DNA of 64,000 bases, taken from assembly GCA_014058105.1 (NCBI GenBank), contig JACGCM010001793.1:248001-312000 (forward strand). Reading direction: 5' to 3'. The notes under the pieces are model-generated. The model was not told the origin of the DNA and ran no database searches. It worked only from the letters and a program-made list of their open reading frames with translations. This DNA is from Kingdonia uniflora (Eukaryota > Streptophyta > Magnoliopsida > Ranunculales > Circaeasteraceae). Numbering within the stretch: the first letter of the stretch is position 1; each line of letters starts with the position of its first letter. Shown here piece by piece: positions 55,423-64,000 of the stretch. The translations under genes were made by a program, and so were the position numbers.

Positions 55423-56125
55423 TCCTTAATACTTCTAATCCATAATCGAGTTAAGATTAACCTAAACGATGAAATTAAATGAAAAACAATCACAATTGGC
55501 GGGATAATTTCCCTTTTAGAGCTTAAATTGCTCAATAATTTGATTTTAATTAAATTACTCTCAAAACCCTAAGTCCCTCTTACCAAACTTGGATTGATCT
55601 AAGATCCTTTTTATCTTGCCTTGCCTTGCCCCTTTATGAGGGCTACAAGTTTCTAGTTACAAGGTCGGACCATTATGCCCTTAAAGCGCTTAAAATATTG
55701 AAGGAATACGATAGTTATTTGAACGAACCCATGGGTTGTTCGAACGACTTGCCAAATTTAGTTTAAGATTAGCCTCAGCTTGTATTGGTTTCCAGGTCAT
55801 TCAAATGACTCCAAATATCGTTGGAATGACTTTCCTATTTTGCCTGAAAATTGCCTCAGCATGAATTGGTCTTCTGAGATTCTAAGAACTCCATGTCGTT
55901 CGAACGACTTGACTATTTTTTCCTAAAAATAGACTCGGCTCGAATTGGTCTTATGGGAACTCCAGGTCGAATAGACTCAGCTCGAATTGGTCCAAGTCAA
56001 ATAGACTCAGCTCAAATCTGTCTTCTGGGAACTTTAGGTCGTTCCTCTCATATCTCATTTGAACGACTCCAAGGTTTGTTCGAACGAGTTAGCATCTTTT
56101 GAAGGGGTTCGATTTTCAGATCCTC
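55423..56125 (-). mobile_element. LTR-like fragment with TTCGAACGAC repeats
   Basis: No coding sequence. CGTTCGAACGACTTG-like sites and repeats of AATAGACTCAGCTCGAATTGG type (55926-56020) recall the U3 region of the Copia-1/2 LTRs, but I cannot align it end to end with them. On minus it could begin TGAAAATCGAAC near 56118. It separates the Sirevirus LTR from the MuDR-type coding sequence. Confidence 0.45.
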
Positions 56126-58178
56126 CTGAATCAACTTGCCTTACAAAAAATAACCATCTAGCCCCAATATAGGTCTACACCCCTTCATAAAGCCATCTAA
56201 AGATGCCTTGAAAGCCCCAAGAGTACAAGTCTACTGCAGTATGTCATCTTGTCTCCAGGTTCTAGCTATGCTCCCTGGATTGGATTTTAAAATCTCCACA
56301 CACAATGAAAGCAATTCCTGGTAACCTTGAGCATAATACCCTACTATACTCTCCATGCAGATTTGTCTTGCATTCCAAGCAGTCCAGTAACTAATCACAA
56401 TACCATACTTTGTCTTCATTTTGGCCTTAATTACCTTGAGAGTCATTGCCCTAACATCTCTAGCCAATGATTCAACTTCTCCAGCAAGCCATACTGCATT
56501 ACACAAGGTGTTTTCTACCCCTATCTTTCCTTCATAAGAATGCTGAAAGTTACCATGTTTTAAAACCATAGTATGGCCATCATTGTTTCTTGATTTAAAT
56601 ACCAGCCACTCACACTTTTCCTCTTAACACTTTAGCCTCAATCTAGTATTGTCATTCATGATGCATATATATGTAAAGTGGTTTAAAATTTCAAATCTTC
56701 TTATATGTTCACTAGCTTCATATACAGTTGCCCATTGCATCCCTACCTCAAATTTTTTAAAACCAACTGTCAATGGTGTTTTGACTTTGTCATCCTCCTC
56801 TTTACTATAAATATTATCCAATTCAGCATCAACACCTTCAAATTCATTACCTCTTTCAAGATCTTTAGCAGTATCCTCATCTTTAGATGAGTGGGTACTA
56901 TAATAACCATCCTTAGGCCCCAAACAATCAATCCCAACTTGGGCATACCTAACCCATCTATCTTGTTCTTCATCTATATCATCACATTTACTTTTACTTT
57001 CTGGCACAATGTTCACTGAAGTTTCTTTCTCATAATTATATATTTTCTCTTGGTCAATCTCTTCGTCACTATGATAAACTTCAGGTAAATCATTTAAGTC
57101 TTCTTCTGAGAGCACAACATTCTTCTTCAATTTTGCATTAGGTTTTTTGACTATCTTCTTTGCATCAACAATTGGTGTTTTTGTGTCTCTTGGCTAGTTT
57201 ATTGGCAGCTTTGCTAGGTTTTGAACTACTACTGGTTTTCCCTTTCTTTTAGCATTGGCCTTAACGGGAGTGGCCAATTGGGGTGGTATTCTTCTCTTTT
57301 GTCTCTCTTGGGGATATGATATAATCTATATCCTCTTCATCTAGAATAACATATTCCCTGGCTTCATCAACCATCTCTCTTACTACATTTGTTGACTTGA
57401 TGTAAAAATGTATTCTCATTGGATAGTTTTCATCACACTGTGCCCACATGTCCCTCAAATCATATGTACTCCTAACAACAAAAGGCAACCTATTGTCAAA
57501 ACACATAAGCTCTATCATATTCCCCTCTGGAATGAAATTCCCCACCCCATGGTGATCATTAACCTTGATTGCAATCTCTCTTATATATTCTTCATAAGTT
57601 ATCCCCTCCTCACATAATATCCCGTACTTAAAAAAATCTTCTTCCCCTGTATAATCATTGTCAACCCAACCTGTAGGACTCATATTACCCTACTTTCCCC
57701 CATAGTTAATGAAAATATGCCTCAAATTGTATGAATGCCTATCATAGAGAAAAATAAATTTATCTTACTTAAACTAATTGAGCATGAGACAGTATAATTA
57801 GTACCAATATCCAAAAAAAAACCCAAATACAACACAACAATTACAGTAATTGAGTAACAAATAATACGAGTACCCCAAATACAACACATACAACAAAATA
57901 AACAAAGACCCCAATTATGAAACCCCCAATTAAATTATAAACCTTAAAAAATCCCCCAATTTCTAATAAACCCTAAATTAGGTATCCAAATCATACACAT
58001 TGAGATAGAGATAGTGCATACCTTAGGAAGGGAATGTGTCCCACTACTGTTTCCCCTTTTTAAGGTGGAGCGTACTCATTATCGCCATGAGAGACAGTGA
58101 TGGGGTTTACATCATCTTGACCAATCTCTTCTATCAATTTCATCTTCTTTTTATTGGCCTTCTTCTTCACCATTAGAG
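56126..58178 (-). pseudogene. MuDR-type transposase, N-terminal part
   Basis: Minus strand. A short first exon starts at 58178 (MVKKKANKKKMKL) with a stop near 58066. The frame 57683-57261 (MSPTGWVDNDY...) is the N-terminal domain common in MuDR transposases. 57130-56624 is acidic and ends with GFKKFEVGMQWATV, the MuDR DNA-binding region opening. 56569-56231 continues with KTKYGIVISYWTAWNARQIC, and FMKGCRPILGLDGYFL near 56150 holds the first core Asp. The rest of the core continues at 46456. Stops at 56229 and near 56137, and frame changes near 57260, break it. Confidence 0.8.
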
Positions 58179-58772
58179 AGAACAAACTGAGAACTTAAGA
58201 GTGAAAGAGAATAAATAGAGAAAGAGAGAGAGAGTGGGTGGGGAAAATACCGCTCTTTGCAAAACGTGATTTGCATGTGCCGAGTATAAGAGTATTTCAG
58301 TCTTTGCAAAATGACCTCCAAATTTAAACTGGGTCAACTGCGGTCAATTACATTTAACCATGGTCAAACTGTAAAACGAGGACTATAGTTGTTTTTTTTG
58401 CTAAATAGCAAGACTTAAGTCAAATATCCATATAAATATCAGGACATAAGTAAAAAAAACCCATTTTATTATTATTATGAAAACCCACATTAGGTAGCCA
58501 TATTATAATGGTTGTTAGGGGGATTTGGGATTAATATAGAGCCATATTAGATTCGGGTAAAGGCATGTTAGATGACAATTTTATCAAATGTATGCATGCA
58601 TGATCAATTCATCATTTCCATCCCTTGTTTCAATTAGCTTATTTTGTTTTTTTTTTGTGTTTCAGGTGTTAAAATGGCAAAAAAACTAGGTAATGTTTTA
58701 CGTTTTTATACTTGAGTTATTCTTTTATTAGTTACATTTTTCTTGATTAGATTTATATTTATTTCAATATAG
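58179..58772. other. Unassigned AT-rich DNA
   Basis: GA repeats at 58218-58234, then AT-rich sequence. No gene and no clear TIR of the MuDR-type element. 58650-58690 may be a splice-site relic of the kinase gene that follows. Confidence 0.45.
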
Positions 58773-59147
58773 ACTTCAAAGACATAGAAAAGTACACTAT
58801 AAATTCAAAAGAATTCTCAGTGAAGGAGGGCAAGCTATAGTATATAGTGGGCACTGTACCTCAAATAAATAGTTATGGGGTGAGGTTGTCGTTAAAGCTT
58901 ATGTGAAAAAGAAAGAATGGCAAGTAAGATTACTAATACTCAAAATCTTCAATTGAATTCATTATTTTGTATCTTCTATATAAGTGATATGTATTCATTT
59001 ACTAAGAGGAGATTGATCTATTTGAAAAAATAAGGCCACACCCCAATATTGTCCAACTTCTGGGGTATGTCGATTCTCACAACCGGCTCAAATCCTACTT
59101 CCTTGTATACGAGTTCATGGAGAACTGTTTGGGAAATGAATTAGAAG
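58773..59147 (+). pseudogene. Receptor-like kinase N-lobe fragment, two exons
   Basis: The first exon (58773-58921) shows FKDIEKYT, then after a frame change ILSEGGQAIVYSGHC (glycine-rich loop) and EVVVKAYVKK (the ATP-binding Lys). A stop interrupts the loop region. The second exon (59007-59147) reads EIDLFEKIRPHPNIVQLLGY then FLVYEFMEN, subdomains III-V. Exon borders keep AG and GT. The gene is cut off after this by a MITE and rearranged sequence. Confidence 0.65.
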
Positions 59148-59202
59148 GTATGAACAATATTTTTTTGGTGAAATAATAGATTACGTACTTGGGTAGGGAT
59201 CC

Positions 59203-59525
59203 GGGGACAACTATTTTTGACAACATTTCTTACAACAATATTCAAAAATACACTTATACATTGAATCAAGACTTGATTTTCTCTGAGCATAATCTCGTTA
59301 ACATATAGATCATTCTTACAAAAAATGAAAGTTTTCAGAATGTTTTAAGACCATCAAATATGGTTTGACATAATAAACGGCTTATAATCTTTTAAAAATT
59401 ATACTTCTTTTTTGGAGATGTATAAAGAATCAGAAATACTTTATTTTTGGTGGAGATGATTTATATGTTTATTAGATCATGTTCACAAAAAATCAAGTCT
59501 TTAATCAACCTATAAATAGGGTAGA
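59203..59525. repeat. MITE copy 1 (GGGGACAAC family), truncated
   Basis: It begins GGGGACAACTATTTTTGAC and matches the reverse complement of about 60585-60911 along its length. It lacks the last 40-60 bp of the full copy. No coding sequence. Confidence 0.75.
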
Positions 59526-59727
59526 AATTGGTGTTGCAACTAATGGGGAGAGCTCAAGTGAAGTTTATTATTTTTTGACCAACTGATGTTCTATCGCTCT
59601 GTCCTTCCTCTCCCTGCTGCTTTATTTATTAAGTGCATATTTTATTTTATTTTCTTGAACTACCTCTCCCGTGAGCAGAGGTCGATGAGCTTGTTGCAGC
59701 CATAACTGAGGGACTAGCAGTCGGTAA

Positions 59728-60177
59728 GAGCATGGGCAGAAGGATAGGTATCGCTATATTAGCGATCCAAATCTTGCAAAAATCAGTTTTCCAGGCTAGC
59801 TATCGCTCAAATTATGCAAACTTCGAGAAAGTCAGTGGCTATCTATGGTGAGTCCAGTTTAGTCAGAGAAATTATAAAAAAAAAAATTATTATTAAAAAA
59901 ATGGTTTGTTAACTTTATTTTTATTTTTTTAACTTTACTGCGCCAATTGAATTGGCGTTGTGTATATATATATTTTTTTAATATTATTTAATATTATTAT
60001 TTATTTAAAAATATATATATATATATTAAAAAAAATAAAAAAATATTAAAAATTGACATATATCCCACCATTCCCACCCTGTAAAAGAAGAAAAAAATAG
60101 CTCTAGCTACATGTCAGATTTTCCCTGAATTTATGCCTAGGTGGCTCGTTAAGTTAGCGAGGCTGCTGCCCATGCTC
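59728..60177. mobile_element. Tourist-like MITE (450 bp)
   Basis: The ends are GAGCATGGGCAG on both strands, flanked by TAA at 59725-59727 and 60178-60180. A three-base TAA/TTA target duplication and these short ends fit PIF/Harbinger MITEs. Its centre (59880-60070) is AT-rich with TA runs and no ORF. Confidence 0.78.
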
Positions 60178-60234
60178 TAAGAGTGTTTCTGTCAATAAAT
60201 TTGCTTCTTCTATCTGAGCTATCTATGCTGCTGG

Positions 60235-60470
60235 TCTGTACAAAATTTCCTTTATTGTCAGCCTCTAGTTTTCATCGATATTCGAGCACTTAATACCCAA
60301 GTTGATAAGCTTGATCATCTTCCCAATGTCGAACCCGTGCAAGTTTTTAACCTTTGTACGAATAAAGGGTTTAATACTCCATAGTCGTCAACTCAAGAAT
60401 GACAGTACCCAAACTGTATATGTCATCATTTGAGTTGACATAAATAGGGTTTCCTGGATAATCTACAAAT
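60235..60470 (-). pseudogene. Receptor-like kinase C-lobe fragment, inverted
   Basis: On minus, near 60455-60365, NSNDDIYSLGTVILELTT is kinase subdomain IX. Then, after a frame change and stops, GKMIKLINLGIKCSNIDEN and RLTIKEIL match subdomain XI. It is opposite in orientation to the N-lobe at 58773-59147, with a MITE copy on each side. Confidence 0.65.
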
Positions 60471-60546
60471 GCAAGTAAAATGTAAATATAATTAGTAAAA
60501 GAAAATGAAATGCAAAGTAACTCTATTATTTGAACGATCGAGATCT

Positions 60547-60911
60547 GGGGACAACATTTATCGACAACTTTTTTGACAACATTTTTTTGAAAACATATTT
60601 ATAGGTTGATTGAAGACTTAATTTTTTGTGAGCATGATCTAATAAACATATTGATCATCTCCACCAAAAATGAAGTATTTCCGATTCTTTATACATCTCC
60701 AAAAAAGAAGTATAATTTTTAAAAGATTATGAGTCGTTTATTATGTCAAAGCATATTTGATGGTCTTAAAACATTCTGAAAACTTTCATTTTTTATAAGA
60801 ATGATCTATATGTTAACGAGATTATGCTTAGAATAAGTCAAGTCTTGATTCAATGTATAAGTGTGTTTTTGAATATTGTTGTAAGAATTGTTGTAAAAAA
60901 TAGTTGTCCTC
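60547..60911. mobile_element. MITE copy 2 (GGGGACAAC family), near full length
   Basis: The left end GGGGACAACATTTAT and the right end, reversed, GAGGACAACTATTTT form an imperfect inverted repeat followed by TTTTGACAAC-like blocks. About 365 bp, no ORF. No clear target duplication seen. Confidence 0.68.
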
Positions 60912-61260
60912 GGATAGTATAAACTTGTTGTCATGTCTGACTATGTGCAGTCCCTCTATCTAAAGTTAGCCTCAAATATATCCTGAGCCACTATGCTTCC
61001 AGGTTTGAAGCAATTTATGCCTCTATTCAGTATACCACGAATGTTGATTTCATTTTGAATAAGCCACAGTTCCTAATGAAGTAGCTTGTTCAATGCAAGG
61101 TCCGATGGGCAAATCACCATTTCTGGAATGGACAACTTCTAATCTCATATGGGTTCTTTTGCATTGACAGAGTGGAATGGGATGCGAATGCGGGGAAAAG
61201 GCCATTACGACTTATTTATGCTTTAGGTAGTTAACTAGTTATGGAGTTATAGGTGGTTAG
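60912..61260. other. Unassigned DNA before Copia-3
   Basis: Nothing recognisable. Open frames are short. Confidence 0.5.
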
Positions 61261-62101
61261 TGTTGGAGTACAATCTGTGTGAATTAACTCGGAATAAATC
61301 ATCGATTTATTCTATGTAGCAATCTGTCTCAATACAGACTGTATATGCTGTATAATAATGTAAAGTCTAGAAAAGACTTAGAATTGTCACTATAATCTTA
61401 CTGCTTTACAGTATGATTAAGTAGAAATAAGAGAATAGTACAGTCTTGTAATGGAAATAAAATATGAATTAACTAATGAACTATACTTACTGTTTATCGA
61501 AAGTTAAATACGAATTATGATTAAGGAGGATGACTGAGGCTTGCTAGGCAATCTCCTTAAGACAATATAGCTGCCCTGTTTACGTGCAAACAGATCTCTG
61601 GCAGGTAGTCTCCCAAGATACAACAGTCGGTACAGACGTAACCTGTACTAGAATACGCTGTCTCTGGCGAACAATATGTGAACTGCTCTTCAACAGTTTA
61701 AGAGGAGGAAGACATTCGAGGGTAAGCCACACAAAAATTGATTGAGTGAATTGATCAGATTCAACACTAATTTATAGGCTAAACACACCTGTTCACAACA
61801 GGTACAACTACTTGAAAAGTCACCTTTACAACAGTCGTATTTGTTTAAAACTAACGGAAGGAAAAGACACGCACCTTTTTACGAACAATTTTCAAGTAGC
61901 TGACTTTGGAGACGAATTACTCATTCATCCGACAACCGTTTTAGTCATTCAAATATACCGTTGGAAAGCCCTTGGAGAGAGCTTCGCTATGGTATCGGAA
62001 AACATGCGTTTCGGACATCAGGTCTTGCCTCAAAGTGGGCCCGAACAGGCCGTGTCAGAGCTGTCAGAAATCTTATTGTTTTACAAAACTGTTGTCCAAC
62101 A
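61261..62101 (-). repeat. 3' LTR of Copia-3 (841 bp)
   Basis: On minus it begins TGTTGGACAACAG at 62101 and ends GTACTCCAACA at 61261, a TGTTGGA/TCCAACA inverted end. No TTCGAA or TCGACAAT array is present here, unlike the other LTRs. Confidence 0.85.
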
Positions 62102-62113
62102 ATCCCCCACATG
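62102..62113 (-). other. Polypurine tract of Copia-3
   Basis: On minus CATGTGGGGGAT directly precedes TGTTGG of the LTR. Confidence 0.8.
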
Positions 62114-62695
62114 AATGACGAATTTGTCTCTCTAGAATAACGAAAGTATTTGAAGAGCATCTTGGAACAATGCTGCATCGAGATAGGTGAAATATTTCAT
62201 CTTGAACCTTCCCTAGTAAGAGTTTATCGGATTTACTTAGCCAATCGGTGAAATATTTCATCTTGAACCGTCGGCTGTTTGTGTAAACCAAGACAATAAA
62301 CTTTACACAACATTGAACCGATTCACATATAGTTCTCAGTTGTGTTCATTTTGGCCCTGAACAACTTAGTTCTGTGAGTGTTACTAGAGAATTCTCATCT
62401 TATAAGAATTCTCATAGAGCCGACCCAGCTCTACACTCACATAGGTGACGAACGCTTCCATAAAGAGTATCCTACTATACTCCACTTGTACTTGACAAGA
62501 TATAGACGTCATTAGAATCATAGCTTAACCTGATCATACGCTGTAGGTTACACTTGTTGCATCATAGGAATGGAAAGGAGTGTATACTCTCAAGTGCAGA
62601 CATTTGAGTTACTCAGAACTGGTTGTCCTATTGAACGTAGTCCCTGGGATCTCCAATCGCTACGTTAGGTTTCCGTATAAGGTAACTCGGTAGTT
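62114..62695 (-). other. 3' untranslated interior of Copia-3
   Basis: No gene. GGTGAAATATTTCATCTTGA occurs twice (62187 and 62247), a 60-bp tandem duplication. Confidence 0.7.
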
Positions 62696-64000
62696 TTAGG
62701 CTTTTAAACCCATTCCTCTCGATGCACTGTCAATTTTCTCTCTAGATAAACCTTTAGTAAATGGATCCGCTAGGCTATCTTGTGATCTCACAAATTCAAT
62801 GGTTATCGTACCATTTGAGAGTAACTGCCTCACGGTATTGTGTCGCCGAGGAATGTGTCGTGACTTACCGTTATATATAAAGTTTTGAGCTCTATATATT
62901 GCTGCTTGGTTACCACAGTGTATACATATGGTTGACACAGGTTTCGGCCATAAAGGAATATCTTCCAGAAGGTTTCAAAGCCACTCTGCTTCTTCACCCG
63001 CTTTATCTAAAGCTATAAACTCTGATTCCATTGTGAAACGAGCTATGAGTGTTTGTTTGGAAGATTTTCATGAGATAGCAGCTCCTGCTAATGTAAACAC
63101 ATATCCACTCGTGGATTTGGATTCATCTGAATCAGATATCCAATTTGCATCACTGTATCCCTTAAGGACAGCTGGATATCTTCCATAGTTTAATGCAAAA
63201 TTAGGAGTATTTTTTAGATATCCTAACACTCTAAGTAGCGCCTCCCAGTGACTCTTACCTGGGTTGCTTGTGTATCTACTTAGTTTATTTATAGAATAGG
63301 CTATGCGAGGCCGTGTACAGTTCATGAGATACATGAGACTGCCAATTATTCGAGAGTACTCTAACTGGGATACGCTATCACCAGTATTTTTGTGTAACAC
63401 TAAGGATGGAGTAAAATGATTATTTGCACCCTTAATGCCATAACTTTTAAATCTCTGTAACACTTTCTCAACATAGTGAGATTGTGATACTTGTATTCCG
63501 TTAGGTGTTTTTATTATTTTAATCCCTAAAATAATATCTACAATACCTAGATCTGTAATATCAAAGTTGCTTGAAAGCATTTTCTCTGTGGATGTAATAA
63601 CCTCTGTATTATTCCCAAAGATTAGCATATCATCAACGTAGAGGCAAACAATGACACACCCTTGTCCTGTTTGCTTAAAGTAGACACACTTGTCACTTTC
63701 ATTGATACGAAAGCCATTTTTCATCATGACACTGTCAAATTTTGTGTGCCATTGTTTTGGAGCTTGTTTAAGTCCATAAAGAGATTTAACAAGTTTACAC
63801 ACTTTTTTGTCTTGTCCCTTTGACTTAAACCCCTCTGGTTGCTCCATATAGATTTCCTCATTTAACTCACTATTGAGGAACACAGTTTTGGCATCCATTT
63901 GATGGATCTCCAGGTTGTATATAGCTTCTATGGCTATTAACATCCTGATTGAAGTAATTCTAGTTACTGGTGAATATGTGTCAAAAAAATTTAAGCCTTC
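62696..64000 (-). pseudogene. Copia-3 pol: RT and RNase H, nearly open
   Basis: One minus frame from the window edge to about 62696. [41 protein letters not shown] (catalytic Asp pair near 63635). RNase [11 protein letters not shown] (first Asp), [13 protein letters not shown], then a TGA near 63070 in place of Trp; MESEFIALDKA follows, then a second stop near 62990 and CGNQAAIYRAQN to the end (RSQDSLADPFTKGL). Only two stops and no frameshift are seen in 1.3 kb, so it may be a recent insertion. Confidence 0.85.

Larger units (their letters stand above)
61261..64000 (-). mobile_element. Copia element, 3' part, cut by window end (Copia-3)
   Basis: 3' LTR at 61261-62101, polypurine tract and pol lie in minus orientation; gag, integrase and the 5' LTR are beyond base 64000. 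Its RT and LTR differ from those of Copia-1/2 and the Sireviruses, so it is a fourth Copia lineage copy in the window. It has the fewest disruptions of all. Confidence 0.88.

Noticed and set aside
55423..56125. Third complete LTR of the Copia-1/2 family
   Set aside because: It shares TTCGAACGAC sites but I could not align the ends or find TG...CA borders on both sides, so only a fragment is claimed.
59203..60911. One large foldback transposon made of the two inverted MITE copies
   Set aside because: Copy 2 has its own inverted ends and copy 1 is truncated, so two independent insertions or a later inversion fit better.

Overview
This is plant nuclear DNA, probably from a eudicot: spliced genes with GT/AG introns, a nucleus-encoded chloroplast RNA-binding protein with a transit peptide, AT-rich intergenic DNA, and plant families of Copia retrotransposons, Mutator-like elements (MULEs), hAT and Tourist MITEs. 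The only host gene that looks intact is a CP31-type chloroplast ribonucleoprotein gene (21900-30092, four exons). Nearly everything else is mobile DNA, much of it nested. All motif and alignment statements were made by eye; no percent identities were computed.

Layout. 1-3227: 3' part of a plus-strand Copia element (pol with many in-frame stops, 3' LTR). 3228-4375: spacer with a receptor-kinase C-terminal fragment. 4376-20594: a minus-strand Copia element of the same LTR family, split by an 11.4-kb Sirevirus-like Copia element (5474-16917) that carries gag, pol and an extra env-position ORF. 20595-31159: the CP31 gene, with a hAT MITE nested in a Tourist MITE just upstream of its ATG and a 6.8-kb second intron full of repeats and LINE remnants. 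31169-44340: a MULE (9-bp target duplication TTAAAATAA) into which a second 9.9-kb MULE (31401-41317, target duplication CTGTCACAA) has inserted. The inner MULE carries a FAR1/MURA-type transposase gene on plus and, on minus, a many-exon gene joining a plant mobile domain (PMD), a helical linker and an OTU-like cysteine-protease fold. 44791-58178: a minus-strand MuDR-type transposase pseudogene interrupted by a second Sirevirus-like element (46457-55422) and a further LTR-like fragment. 58773-60470: broken kinase exons in both orientations between inverted MITE copies. 61261-64000: 3' part of a minus-strand Copia element running off the window.

The most unusual signal is in the non-coding parts of the two nested MULEs. 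Variable 12-base spacers lie between copies of an 18-bp palindrome, consensus TCGACAATTAATTGTCGA, at a 30-bp pitch. Equivalent arrays sit in introns, in the 5' region of the transposase gene, between the two convergent genes and upstream of the PMD-OTU gene, and are absent from the exons I could read. Two unrelated LTR families in the same window carry TTCGAA palindromes at fixed 20-bp or 20/30-bp spacing. The PMD-OTU gene is the other item worth following up: it appears to be one transcription unit, but its OTU part has lost both the catalytic Cys and the catalytic His.
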